DNA of 64,000 bases from Adineta vaga (lineage: Eukaryota; Rotifera): assembly GCA_021613535.1 (NCBI GenBank), contig CP075493.1, positions 10,478,001 to 10,542,000 on the forward strand, written 5' to 3'. Both the position numbers and the translations under genes were made by a program. Shown here piece by piece: positions 22,101 to 34,806 of this stretch. Position 1 is the first letter of the stretch. The number at the start of each line of letters is the position of its first letter. The notes below the pieces were generated by a model. That model saw only the letters and a list, made by a program, of their open reading frames with translations, was not told the origin of the DNA and did no database searches.

Positions 22101-23143
22101 AACGAACATGTTCTAGTTATTTACTATTAATAAAATTTAGATTCTCTGTAAGAACTCGTGTTCTTTTACAAAAATTGATCAATTATGATCCGAAAAAAGA
22201 CAAACCAATATTTGCTCAACATCATTCTGCTCAAATTGTTCATAAAGATGATGAACGTATTGATGAAAATGATTTAATCAAAAGACAAAAACTTCTAGCG
22301 AAAGAACCAGAAATTGCTGAAATGTATGTAATCTATGAAAAAAAAATTCTTCAATACAAATCAGATGTGTAATTTCCATTATTTACTTTGCTAGGGCAGT
22401 AACACGAAAACTCGGTACAGCATTAACAAATTTAGCATTGAATAAATATTTTCAGATCTTTGCTAATATACCATTTGTGAAAAGTTTATTCGAAAAGTTC
22501 TCTCAACAAGAAGTAGGAGCAGATGTTGAAATGACTAGTTTCAGTGGTATTCTCACGGTAAGTTGATATTTATTAGAGAATAACATATTGTTTAATTGAT
22601 GAACTTTAGCTTAACATTCCACCACCACCAAGTGATCGAATCTGGTAAATATTCTATTTATTTTATTGATGATATTTATGGAGTTGTAATTTCAGGGTGG
22701 GTTGTCCAGAAATGCCTGATTTGAATATCAAAGTTATACCTACTTACGGTGAAAAGCAGTATTCTTATACATTACTTCAAGATTTTCTTTCAGCAAAAAT
22801 TCGAACTGAATTAAAAGTTTGAGATTGAATTTTTTTATCATTCTTTTAATATCATCTGTATTTTATAGCGTTTGATCGTTCTTCCCGCTATGGATGATCA
22901 ACTTCTACCATTCTTTCGAGATTGGGCAATTGATGTTATGTAAACTTTTCATTGTCGAAGTATTCTGACTCTTTTCCTTTGTTTAGTGGTGAAATTGTGT
23001 CAAAACCTATCAATCCATGCACTGATAATTACAAAACAAAATTAAATGCTCATGCATCCGTTCGTGAAGGATTACAAGAATATAAAAATGTCAGAAAAAT
23101 GACCAGATCTACGACGATCTCATCGACCTTTCCAGAAACTTAA
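19106..23143 (+). CDS. TEX2: TEX2-like SMP-domain lipid-transfer protein
   Basis: Spliced from about ten exons: 19106-19332, 19784-20231, 20291-20518, 20689-20877, 20926-21149, 21183-21436 and others to the stop at 23141. The N-terminus is serine-rich and low-complexity. A hydrophobic hairpin follows (IIVGIISLVITLWKP, then FIVGSLFALALIYVWI), which anchors such proteins in the ER. Next is a PH-like region (YPCYVRLDGYRLIIQLASKP, IISIWFETGPQKEEWFHK). The C-terminal half is the SMP lipid-binding domain (TINFLTRRLLCDMF, GIWFNLFLYYRGNF, LNIPPPPSDRIWVGCPEMPD). TEX2, like yeast Nvj2, moves lipids at ER contact sites. The first in-frame ATG is at 19106; the frame extends slightly upstream without ATG. 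No breaks seen. Confidence 0.8.
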
Positions 23144-24856
23144 ACATCTCTGTTTGTTTTTGTTTTATTTCTATTCCAATGTGAACATGTAAACTATAAA
23201 CAAAAAAAAATCATATCAACAATCAAATTTGAAAAATATAGCATATAAAATTGTGATCGATAAATTGATTACATAAGTTGTGTCTATCTATCTGTATATA
23301 GAAATGAATAACCGTACCCACACACATCCTCACCTCCAGATATTTTTTTAGATTTTTTCATTGAAATATGGTGTATAAACATCTTAGAAAACTGTAGGAA
23401 TTTCTATATAAAATATTTTCCGTGTTCGCTCCACTTTAAATCGAGGTTTGGTAGAAAACAAAATATGTCGACTTGTAGAGCAGGTTCTGCACTATCGAAC
23501 TATATATGTCGCCGTTCCAGATCATTCAACTTTTCTGATTAATTTTCACACTCTTGTTTTCTCACTGAATGTCTATGAAGACTATATCAAAATCAAGAAA
23601 ATTGTTTTTTGATTACTAAATATTCTTGTGCAGCTTCTCGTGAGTATTCTGGATATCGCATTGATTCTATGATTTGAGTGAATAATGCCTAATTTTCCAT
23701 CAAAATGTCATCGTGGTTTATGTGAAATAACTTTAGTAATATTTGGCTCATATTATTTCGAAAATAGCGTCAAGTCTGAAACTTTTTTTATTATAATGAT
23801 CTATGAGGAAAGTTCATCGGATTCTGACGGGTTCACTTTATGAACTCAACAAATTCTCATGGATGCACCCATATAAAGAGAATGTTAGATTAAACATTTT
23901 ACAAAAAGCTCAATGTTTTTTTTTCTGATCAATTCAGTTGATACTTCATGTTTCTGGTAATGAAATACATTTAGTGGATCCTGTTTATATTTTGAAATGT
24001 GAAATAATTCGTAAATAATGATTATACAAAATTCATATTTTTTTGACGTCAACGATTATAATTTTTTCTTTTCAAAAGTTTTACGAAGAAAGACGTACCA
24101 GACATCTACATGAGAATGTCAGAAACATTTATCTATACAAAAAGAAATTCATGATATAAACAAAAACAAACATGTATCAGTAATTTCATAATTAATAATA
24201 ATTGGATTTGAAATCTCTTCCGGTAAATAGAGAAAAAGACACTTTTGCCATAAATACATTGAATTTTGTTAAATATCGCTTATGTTAAGAAAAGTGTACA
24301 CAGTTTACGAAAAGATTTCTATCACTTCTTTTTTCTAAAATCTTAACTAATTTCGCTCAATTTGATTATTCTTTTCGTTTTCAGAAGATATATAACAATA
24401 ACTCCGTCGTATTCTATTTAACATTGCTTGTGACATATATTCATATAAAAATAGTTATTTTCTGTGTATACGAATCGTACACTATATACATATGTAAACT
24501 TCGTTCAAAATGACACCTCCTTTAATGAGCACTTTTTTAACAGTCCCGTTAGTGTTCATCTTGGAGACATTTCACCGTACATATGTAAAGCATACAATAT
24601 TCCATGGCTTTTCGTATATTGCCCACATGCTTCTTTCTTTCACCCCAACTGTATCTGTTCAGACTAATGCATACTATATGGACTTTCTTAATTGAAGTAA
24701 ATTTTATTCCATTTTAGATTATTCCTATCGTCAATTTCTGATTTGTTATTTTTATGTAAACACATCTTTTGGGATAACTATTAAACATGCACAAAACGAC
24801 GTACTGTATCATTTTTATAAAGATTTTTAGTCTTTTTTATAATTTAGATTTCCAAA
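23144..24856. other. TEX2 3' flank and intergenic DNA
   Basis: The first few hundred bases are probably TEX2 3' UTR. Beyond that I see AT-rich sequence with short open frames (for example 24464-24695) that carry no recognisable domain. Confidence 0.4.
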
Positions 24857-25542
24857 ATGGAAGAAGTTGAAAAACAATGTGAAAAAGAGTATTATGAAGT
24901 GAGTAAAAATCTTCATAATGCTCAAAATATCAAGATCAATGATGATGAAATTAATCAATTGAAAAAGCAGACCAACGAGATTCCTCATTATCAAAACGAC
25001 TTTGTAAAGCAGTCAAAGAATTCAGAGGACTGCCTACTAAATATTTTTAATTAGTTTTCGAGAAAAAAAATGGTGAAATCATCATCCTTGGTCTTCAAAA
25101 TTCTGGAAAAGTAAAAAAAGGAAAAATTCTATTATCAGGTCGATTTTGATTTTCTTTTTAGACAACTTTATTACGTACATTGCAAAATAATCCATTTCAT
25201 GAATATAAATCAAGTTTATGCTCAAGTATGAGGAAATTTTATAGTCAGATTCCATGTAATATAACAGGCAGTACTTTCATTTGTCATTTTTCTTTTCTCA
25301 CTAGATGATCATTTTTGTAAAGGTTTTCTTTCAAGTGCTGATTCGATTTTATTTCTTGTTGATGCAATGGATTCAGTTCAATTTCCTAAGGCAAAAGTAG
25401 AAATCGAGGTTTTACTTGTATTCATATTTGTGTATTTTATCTTAAATTTTGTATTGCTTTTTTTTATTAGAATCTACTGAAAAATGAAAAAGTTTCAAAT
25501 ACACCAATTGTTATAATTGGTAGTAAAAATGATTTGAGGGTG
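24857..25542 (+). pseudogene. SAR1/Arf-like small GTPase, truncated
   Basis: A charged, coiled-coil-like start (MEEVEKQCEKEYYE) is followed by GTPase exons: GEIIILGLQNSGK then TTLLRTL (P-loop, split by an intron exactly after GK), a poorly conserved switch region, then SADSILFLVDAMDSVQFPKA and NTPIVIIGSKNDLR (the NKxD box as SKND). The arrangement resembles SAR1, the GTPase that builds COPII coats at the ER. The DxxG switch II motif is not recognisable, the frame joining the first exon to the P-loop exon is unclear (a stop near 25052), and the last third of the fold is missing; only AT-rich sequence follows before the opposing F-box-family gene. It is probably a decayed copy. Confidence 0.55.
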
Positions 25543-25747
25543 TGAAGTATTTGAAAAGAGTTTTCTTTATACATATATATGTACTTTTGCATTTTCTTAA
25601 CTCAATTTTATCTTTATTTTAATTACAATATCTTTCGAATTTTGTCTTTGAAGGGTATATTTTTCTTCTTATATATTGATTGTTTTATCTAATCAACAAT
25701 CTTCTTCCATTTACTTTTATTGACATAAAGTTGATGAAAAAAGTCTT

Positions 25748-27440
25748 TTACAATAAAGGAAAATATTGATGAAACGTTTTTGGAGGAACGAACAGCTCAT
25801 TTATGCTAAGGTTGGTCAATTTACTACAAACCAGACGGGTGTAATCATTAGTAAAATTATTTGTAACTAAGATGAGTGATTCACAACTGATAAGAAGGTC
25901 CAACAAACAGGGTAAATAGCAATTTTTGTCAATGAGAAATTGTTCAGCATAATCAACATGTGCATCACCAATATCGAGATAAATCAGATGAGAAAATATG
26001 ATCGATGGTGTTGAATGTTGCTTGTTCTTCTGTGGCGCTTCGTTCATGATGACTAATTTTTTCAATAGGGTAAAACTTTCAGAGATAACTTTGAAAAAGT
26101 TATGTTCGAAAGAATGACAGTCCATCATCATCAGAGATTGAACGTTATCAAAGATTCCACTATGAAAAGAATTATTTAAATAATGAAAGGCTTTGAATTG
26201 ATATGGAAAAGAATATATGTGACATCTACTTTCAAATTCATATGGCAATGAATAGCTATTACATAGACGTCTATTTTTTGTTGCGAAAGTTTCAATATAG
26301 GAAACAACTGGTCCATATTGTATTCCGTTAGAACTGCGCTGAATATCTTCATTTGAGGGAAAATCAATATCAATGTTCTTCTTATCTATATTTGTATATA
26401 TATTGAATTTAAATTTGTTTAATCGTGGCACGTAAATAAGAATATCATCATACAATTGATTACCATCAATATAACTCTTGTTACTTCTTACTATTGACAA
26501 AGATAGTGTTAGTTCTTCAAGATTTGTCATTCGCTGAAGTAACGGAAGAATTTGATCATCATATAAAAATGTGTGTGGATATGATATTAATGAGAAACGT
26601 TTCAATTTTGGAAGCTTTCTCTATAAAAACAAAATCATACCATATTTCTTTAATTATGAAAACAATTGGTCTTTGTTTGACGAAATATCAATAAGTATAC
26701 TTACTGTATTGTCGATAACTGCGACTGGGTATAAAATTATTTTTATCTCTATCACAAATGTTGATAAACAATCTAAACGTCCATCAAGCAGGAAAAGACA
26801 ATCATCAATAATTTCCACCGTAATTTTTAATTCTGTTAATGTTGAAAATAGAAACTTTCTTGGCATTATATCAAAACTACAATACGCTGTGCGATTATCT
26901 AATTGACAAAAACTTAACTTAGTTATTCGTTTGCATAAACGTAATATTGAAGCAAACATATCTCCAAGAAATATACAATGTTCTTTTGTTGGCTCATCTT
27001 TAACATCAATCGTAAGACATGTAATTTGTTGAAGAAGTTTGCGAAGAATTGTATTACCTTCAACAAAAAATATTTACTTATTTTTAGTAATTTTACTATT
27101 GTATTGAAAGTAAATTTGTTTACGTGTTATGTGATTGGAAAGTGATACTTCGGAAAAATCCAAGAGTGTTAATGAGTGAAGCTGAGGATAATCCATGGTA
27201 CGAAGCATACATTCCATCGAATTTGGTTCAATAATGAGTTCATTTATTTGATGATAAAATCGAGGTAAAATATTTTCACAAATTTTATCAAGAACTTGAC
27301 TGTCTATTGAATAGATACGATCAAAATATGATTTCATTCTCATCGAGGTCATATCAAGAGTATGAATAAAAAATGGATCCAGTATCAATTGAATAAATCG
27401 TTGAGTAACATCGACAAGTGAATATAGAACATTAACTACA
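25748..27440 (-). CDS. F-box-family RNI-like protein lacking the F-box, possible pseudogene
   Basis: Three exons are visible: about 27440-27118 (VNVLYSLVDVTQRFIQLILD), 27060-26703 (LCKRITKLSFCQLDNRTAYC, LLDGRLDCLSTFVI) and 26625-25748 (LPKLKRFSLISYPHTF, LPLLQRMTNLEELTLSLSIV). Introns of about 57 and 78 nt have good GT-AG ends. The sequence closely follows a rotifer F-box subfamily that normally starts with LPNE-type F-box residues just before the VLYSLVDVTQRF motif. Here the exon opens directly after a stop codon and no F-box exon is visible before the neighbouring GPCR gene about 215 bp away. The protein ends early at FHQYFPLL. So both termini look shortened, although the ~540-codon middle is open. 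Family assignment is from memory. Confidence 0.6.
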
Positions 27441-27654
27441 TTCAGTTATTTTCTTTCTGTTGAGCACTCTCCTCGTATTGGACAAAAAAGCCGTTCGTTA
27501 TATTGTTTGAGAGGTCATTTCTCTTTTATTGCTATGTGTCTGCTCGTATACTAATGTGAACAGGTAAACTAGAAAACCGTATCATACTGTGATTAACAAA
27601 AGTTTTAAAACTATTCACAGAAAAATCGATATTGAATTGATGAAATGTGTCTAT

Positions 27655-28713
27655 CTATTTGTTAGTCGGTGGCAAAGCCTTTCGACTTGCAGTAAGCGGT
27701 GCAATTCGAACTTCATCTCGATGAAAAAGAACCATTCTAGCTGCATTTTTCCTGTGTATATCTTTCCAAAATCCGGAGAGACATACAAATGGACAAAGTG
27801 TAACAGTAATATATGGTAAATAGACGAAATATTCAAGAAATAATATGGATGCTGTTGATGATAGATTTTGTGTATATGTCGTAGTTTGTCCCGAAATTAA
27901 AAATGGTAACCAACATACTGCATAAAGAATTGCAACGCTTATTAACTGAACAAACATTCGTGCATTTTTCGACCAGATATTTGCTTGTTGCATTCGATGT
28001 TTTTGACAAAATATTTTTATTGTAAGAATTACATTTGCAATCACAAGAGTAAACATTGGGATGCCATGATCAACTAACCAAGAAAAAACTTGCCAGAAAG
28101 GATTGGCCATGAAACATGGCGCGCCACACCAGAAAATTCCATAAAAAAAAGTATTTGCACATGGAAATAGAAATACCAAGAAAATATAAAGACCAATCGG
28201 TAAAATAAAACAAATTGTCAAAGGTATATATCGAAGAAAAATAGGGTATTTACGTAATGTAAATGAATGAAAAATGAATAAATATCGTTCAATACTTCCC
28301 ATTGCCATGATCCAAAGACCAATACCATAAAGTATTGCACTTATAAATGCCCACCATTGACAAAATATTGGTTGCATTATAAGTGCTCGATTTAAATATA
28401 AAAAACTCAATGTTAATGGTAATTCTCCTGTAGCCTACAGAAAAATAAAACGTTTATAGAGCAAAATTCTATCAGAGACTACGTTAATTCAGAAACAAAC
28501 CTGTAAGAAATTAATAATAACTAAACAAATGATAACAAAATTCGTCTGTTTTTGTCGAAGTTCTCGTCGATAAATAAATTGATAAAATAAATATAATGAA
28601 CATAGTAGTGATGGAATCAATAATACTAGTAAAACGATGAAAACAATCAATCGACTTTTCGATGGAGATGGCAATGAAGAAGCTTCAGTGATATTTTCTG
28701 CTAACGAGCTCAT
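27655..28713 (-). CDS. Rhodopsin-like orphan G-protein-coupled receptor
   Basis: Two exons (28713 to about 28500, then about 28434-27655) encode about 330 residues. The N-terminus is short, with one N-glycosylation site (NIT). Seven hydrophobic segments follow: LIVFIVLLVLLIPSLLCSLY (TM1), a second around NFVIICLVIINFLQ, a TM3 ending in MAMGSIERYLFIF (an ER-Y variant of the DRY motif), then four more including FVQLISVAILYAVCWLPFLI (TM6, CWLP motif) and a TM7 with LPYITVTLCPFVCLSG in place of NPxxY. The cytoplasmic tail is basic. It is a class A-like receptor of the type expanded in rotifers; the ligand cannot be told. The intron after TM2 has clean splice sites. Confidence 0.8.
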
Positions 28714-30186
28714 ATTTGATAAATAATGAAGTTGTATTCTAAAGAGAAAAACATGTTCTCCTTTTGTTTTTGTTGCTTCATAAGAAAAACATTACGGAAA
28801 ATGTTGATCAGTGAGAAAACCATTAACACTTGCAAAGAAAATTAGTTTTTTAATTCAGTATATCATTTTGAACAAGCTTATTGTCTTAAAAGATTACAAA
28901 AATTGATCGGATAATGGTAAAAAGCATATAAAAAAAGTTTATTCAGTCTAAATGAATATATCTATTTTTTATACTTACATTTTTATAGGTCTCACATCTT
29001 TAAGATATTTCAATCTAAAGACTCAAGTACTATAATTGATCGTTCAGTACTGAGAGATGTATTTGTGAACAATGCGTTTTTTTTAAATATAGAATTGTAG
29101 TCTTCTTCTCTGTTGTGATGTATTCTTGAGAAACATTCAGTGAAATCGCTAAAGTTTTTTGAAAAGAAATTCTAAACTATACTATTCTATTCTATTTAGT
29201 TGAATACATGAGAAACGAGAAGAATAACGTCAGTACTTACAAACTATTCAACATCGATAAACAGCTGTGAGCAAAAAGACCTTAAATTAGATGAGACACT
29301 AACATCAAAGGTGAAGTAAAATCATTATGAACTAGATCATTTAGTAAATGTAAACTAATTATCTTTTTTTGCATTATGTATTGCTTCTATTCACTTAAGA
29401 ATTCATACATGTATGATCGGAAATTAACTTTACGTTCAAGGAGATTCCTGTTAATCAACAAGAAATAGAAAGATCTGTTAAATGTAGATCTGACTTATGT
29501 CAAACTTCTGATGTCACAATAAATCTTGGTTAAAGATTCAGATTCGAGGTAGAAAATAATAAATCTCATGAAACCATGATCTCATCATTAATTACTTAAG
29601 TTCAGTTCGAAGAGAAGACTTCTACTCAAACATATATATGTAATCTATTAAAAGATGCAAATCTCTGACGAGAAAATACCATTCAAAGTTAATCAAGTAG
29701 CAAAAAAAGAAAGGATTCTTTTGTTTTCATAATTCTACTCGTGGGTGTTAAATTATAATAGAAAACATTTTCCACTCTAAGATCGACAAAAGACAACTAT
29801 TCTTCAATATAATAAAAGCTAATTATCTTTACTTTCAATTATTATAAAATATTAATTATTGCTTTTACATATTACAACTAAGAAAACGATTCGATGAATG
29901 ACATATTATGTATCAGCTGCTTTGATTCACACACGCGAAGTGTGCGATATTTTAAATAATCTAGATGTTTTTCTAGCACAGATCGTATATGTGATTCTTA
30001 TTCGATCAGTTATTGCGTAGTTTTGATGAAATAACTCTTCTATTGAAGTAGGTCAGTGCATCTCACGATGATGAGAATAGTAAATATTGCACTAGCAGAT
30101 TTTTTGTTATCTTTTCTGATATATAAAACAAAGATCTTCAGACGAAATTTTATCTGTTTTTTTTTACAACATAATACATTGTCATA
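28714..30186. other. Intergenic between divergent GPCR and cathepsin genes
   Basis: This 1.5-kb gap separates divergently transcribed genes, so both promoters should lie here. I find no further gene. A short palindrome (CACACGCGAAGTGTGCG) occurs near 29930. Two short antisense open frames over the cathepsin 5' exon are shadows. Confidence 0.45.
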
Positions 30187-31403
30187 ATGCATTTGCTTCT
30201 CTTTGTCATTGCTATTTTTGGAAGCATCCAGGCAACAAATGGTAATGAACACTTTTTATCACTTTGGAATCTGTTCAAACGTACGCATGAAAAACAATAT
30301 GCGAATATTCGAGAGGAACAATATCGGTAGGAAGAATCGATAGAATCTGATAGCATAGGAATTGAATATTTATAGTATGGGTGTATTCAAAGATAATGTT
30401 GCATTGATTGATCGACATAACTTCGAAGCTGATCAAGGTTTACATTCATATACGCTTAAAATCAATCAATTTGCTGATATGGTATATTGAAAATATTCTT
30501 GATACTTATTGTTCAAAGTTTTTATATTTTAGACTCATGAAGAATTTGTTCAAACAATGTTAAGTGGACTTAAACCGTCAGCAGCAACACATTCATCTAA
30601 AATATATAATCCACCATCAAATGTTGAAATACCAACAGCTGTTGGTTCGTATTGAAAAATTTAGTAAACGTACGATAAGTTTCTTTGCATTAGATTGGCG
30701 AAAGAAAGGTGTCGTGACAAATGTTATTGAAAATCAAGGTCAATGTGGTTCATGCTGGGCCTTTACAGCAACTGGTGCTTTAGAAGGACAACATGCAATT
30801 AAAACAGGAAATTTAGTACGATTATCAGCACAAAATCTAATGGATTGTTCAAATAGTTTTGGTAATTATGGTTGTAATGGTGGTCTGATGGATTATGCAT
30901 TTGATTACATTAAATCCAATGATGGTGTAGATACTGAAGCAAGTTATCCATATGAAGCAAAAGATGGAACATGCCGTTTTAAACGAGAAAATGTTGGTGC
31001 TACTGATACAGTACGTGATTATTCTTTATTATTATTGTTATTATTATTATTATTTATCATATAGGGTTATGTTGATCTTCCAGTAGGTAATGAAACTACT
31101 CTAACAATCGCTATTGCTCTTGTTGGACCAATATCCACCGCTATCGATGCTCAAACTCAAAGTCAATCGTTTCAATTCTATTCATCTGGTGTTTATGATG
31201 AACCTAATTGTGGAACACAACTATGTCATTCCTTCGTTTTAGTTGGATATGATACATTTAATAATGGTACAGTTAGTAAAGATTATTATATTGCAAAAAA
31301 TTCATGGGGTGATACATGGGGCATGAAAGGATATGTATGGATGAGTCGTAATAAAAATAATCAATGTGGTATTGCAAATACGGGCAGTTATCCTACAGTT
31401 TAA
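30187..31403 (+). CDS. Cathepsin L-like cysteine protease (papain family C1A)
   Basis: Five exons. The signal peptide is [19 protein letters not shown]. The I29 propeptide inhibitor domain follows ([28 protein letters not shown]). The mature enzyme begins near [20 protein letters not shown] and contains the catalytic Cys in [18 protein letters not shown], the conserved [13 protein letters not shown], the catalytic His in [11 protein letters not shown] (usually LDHGVLVVGYG) and the catalytic Asn in [14 protein letters not shown], ending NTGSYPTV and stop. The three catalytic residues and the oxyanion Gln are present. Changes flanking the active-site His (C for D, SF for GV) are unusual but conservative in position. 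A lysosomal or digestive protease is expected. Introns are 48-60 nt with clean boundaries. Confidence 0.92.
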
Positions 31404-31721
31404 AAGACAGAATTTCTTTCGTGAAAGAAAATTTATTTTATTGTCATATTTGTTCTTTTATTCTTTTGTATTGTAATTGATTAAATTCATCTGGTTACAA
31501 TAAACTACGTAAAATTGCACATATTTCCTGGTTTTATTATCTTTGTCATTCATCAAAGCGAAAGCGACAACTAGTCGGCAAAATTTTATTTGTTAAATTT
31601 CCATCAACCAATAAGATTGATGACGAATAGGATAAGTAATTTCGAGAGAACAAAGATATTTCATAGGAGTCTTACACTATATAATGTCATTAAATTTTGA
31701 AATTATTTTGGTATTTTCTAA
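31404..31721. other. Intergenic between cathepsin and ICE2
   Basis: The 3' flank of the cathepsin gene has AATAAA-like words near 31498 (ACAATAAACTACG). No gene is seen before the ICE2 start. Confidence 0.4.
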
Positions 31722-34700
31722 ATGGCAGAATCAACTGCATCATCGATTAATATCGATAAGATTCTTCAAGTTTTTCAAGAAAAACCTAATAAAAATCAAA
31801 AGTATTTTGTTATTTTATATAAAATTTCTTACTTATTCTTGTCTGTTTGTAGTCAAATATCAGTTAAGCCTGAACATCATGAACAATGGATGAATAATTC
31901 CATTTTTTTCCGACAAATGACTCAAGATATTTCGTGTAATTCACTTTTGCATGATTTATCAAATTTGATATCTTTATTCTCTCTTATAGCATTACCAACC
32001 GTATCATCAAAAAAGGATATTCCTTCCGAATCGCCTACAGTAGTTCCTGAAAGCTCGGAAACATCTTCTACACCACGTGAAATCAAACTCTATTCTGCTA
32101 CACAATTTCGTTCACATATCAATCGAATATATCCATTTCATTTGGATTATTTTTCCGAAAAACTCTCTTCACTCGATTTCGAACAACATCGAATGGGTTT
32201 ATATGTATTCTATGATGTTAATCGAGGATGTTTAATCAATGATGTAGAAAAAGAATCAAATAAAAAAACAAATCGAGGAAAAAATATGAAAGTAAAATGA
32301 TAAGATTTAGATGAAGAATTTTTGAGTAAATCGAAATGATTTGTTTAGAGAATGAATGGATTACTATTAAATGAACATCGAATGTTTAATGAAAATGCTA
32401 AAGACTATGCTACAAAACATTTAAAAAGAGATTATGAAGCAATGAAACCATCCGTCAATCAATTCATGCAAGTAATAAAGAATTTATTTAATTGTAAATC
32501 AGTGAAAATTAAAATGTGTTGATTGTTAATAGGCATGGTTACAACGTAAGACTGATCTTCTACGTAAACGATCGGATGCACTCGAACAGTTCTATACACA
32601 TCAAATGACAATTCCATTGAATTCCTATGATTCATTAACTCCAGTTACTTTTGTTAATTTGTCAACTATTTTACGATTGGTTCGTAATTACAATTATTAG
32701 AAGTATGACGAAATTTGATTGATTCTTTTAGGGTACAATACCATTGTTAACAATTCCTGAACAAATTGAACAAATGAATGTCAAATGTAGTGATAATCAG
32801 GATCATATTATCTCAAATCGTTTCAATTCAAATTATCGATTGACTGTAAGATTTTAAAAGAGATCTACATGTCTACTGAAAACTTTCAAGCTATTTCTTC
32901 TTTTAGAATTTAGTGAATGATCCTAATCTTCTTGCCATAATATCTCAACATCCAACCATTGATATTGTTCTCACTAAATCTAGTTTTCGTCTTCTTATTG
33001 AATTATTTTCATCGTCTTCATCACCAATGACATTGCCTGTATCCATTCGTGAATTTCAATTTGAAGCAATTGATAATCCCAATCCGGTGAAGAAAAAAGT
33101 TATTTTCATTGATAAATCATTACGTCATCGTGCTTATACAAAACGTGAATTAAATAATAAGTTCTATCAACGATCATTTCGTTCACTATTACTGACAATA
33201 ACAGGTGGAAAACGAGAAACAACGGATAATCAATTTTATCATACTAGTTTCAATAATAAAACCGAATTTCAAATTACTGAAATTAAGAATAAAGCATCGG
33301 AAAAATCTTTAGATAAACAAGATAAAACTGAAGAGAAAGAAATCATTAATGAAGATGATGATGACGATGAAGAAGAAGATGGTGCTATGATTATTAGTAC
33401 AGGTACGTTGAAAACAAAGTTTTTCTTTCAAATTCATGACATTCTTCAATTATTTAGATGGTGATAATGAAGAGCAACAAAAATTATTCAGTAAATCCAA
33501 ACAAAAAATTATTCAATCAGCTCCTGTTCTTCAAGAACGAGAATCTGATCAACCTGAAAATGCCAACAATAATCCCGAAGGTAAATTACATGAGTTAATT
33601 TCTAACTACAATATAATTTCATTTATTTTAGTTCCTGTTATGACTCGTGTGAAACTTGCTACACCTGTTCAAGGTAATTACGAATATTGTCTATGGCAAT
33701 TAGGTACACTACAAGTTCTAATTCGTTCAAGTTATCATGGATTTTGTCGGCATACGCTTCCCAATATCCATGATGAATTAATAACATGTTATGCAAAACT
33801 TGAATATCAACCGCAATTTGGTTGTGAACAAATTACTGATAAAGAATATCGATCAATTTGGTTTGAATCTTATCTAAGACATGGAGCAAGTGTTTTACTC
33901 GGTTTGTTTAGTTAATTTTTGTTTTGTTTTTGATAAGAAGATGAGAAAATTCTTCCTAGGACGAATTAATGTATTTACACAACAATTACTCAAAGTCGAA
34001 AAGATGGTATATGAAAATATTGATCAAAATTTAAAAGAATGTCAAATTGAGTAAGATTTCTTTGTTTTTCTTTAACAGATAGATATTTATTGATATGAAA
34101 TTTTAGTATGTTAAAACCAATTACGAAAGTTTATGGATTATTATATGGTTTGCAAAGGTTGAAGAAAGATTTTTAATCATCAAAAATCTGAACTGTTTCT
34201 TTTTTTATTTCTTTTAGTTTAGAACCAAAGAATTATTTATTATCATGTCCATTGAATGATGATAAACTTCATTTATATCAAACAGTATCCAATGAACTAG
34301 AAGAGTATATTATGAACATCGCTCTTATCTTTATCTTGTTGTTCTTATTTGTTATTTTTAGAACAAAATTTGATCTTCATGCAGAACCTTTCGAAACAAA
34401 TGATCTTCTCATTGAAGCCGATCGTATTTCAGTTCCATGGGTTCCTTTAACACCTGCGTTACTTTTACCATATCATATCGATTTTGAACGTGTTCCATTG
34501 ACATTTTGTCCACGACATAAACGTATTGAATATTTTGTTAGTTAATAATGAATTATTTATGTATATGTTCTTTTTCAGGTTCTTATGATATTGATATTAC
34601 GATTCCGGCGTATCGAAAACGTCGAAATATTATTCGACAAGAAGAGAAAACGAATCAAGATAAGAAGAAACGAAAGAAAATTAAGAAGAAAAATGCCCAA

Positions 34701-34730
34701 CGAAGAAAAAAGAAACAATCAGATGAATAA
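31722..34730 (+). CDS. ICE2: Little elongation complex subunit 2 (ICE2/NARG2)
   Basis: About eleven exons. The middle contains PHL-type segments seen in ICE2 (NRFNSNYRLTNLVNDPNLLA, IREFQFEAIDNPNPVKKKVI) and an acidic stretch (EDDDDDEEEDG). The C-terminal NARG2 domain is clear: LATPVQGNYEYCLWQLGTLQ, then KLEYQPQFGCEQITDKEYRS with IWFESYLRHGAS, and the signature ISVPWVPLTPALLLPYHIDF. A lysine-rich tail (KKRKKIKKK) could be a nuclear signal. ICE2 belongs to the complex that drives RNA polymerase II transcription of snRNA genes. All inspected junctions keep frame. The stop lies 76 nt before the PSME3 ATG, an operon-like spacing. Confidence 0.85.
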
Positions 34731-34790
34731 AATCAGATGTGTTTGATTCTATTTTGAAAATAAACGATAAAATTTCATATTTTCATTTGT

Positions 34791-34792
34791 AG
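34791..34792 (+). promoter_or_regulatory. Candidate trans-splice acceptor before PSME3
   Basis: TTTCATATTTTCATTTGTAG ends at 34792, 14 nt before the PSME3 ATG. The only space upstream is the 60-nt ICE2 3' tail, leaving no room for a 5' UTR exon, so a partner donor in cis is unlikely. Spliced-leader trans-splicing is known in bdelloid rotifers. Confidence 0.5.
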
Positions 34793-34806
34793 TCTATTTG
34801 TTTATA

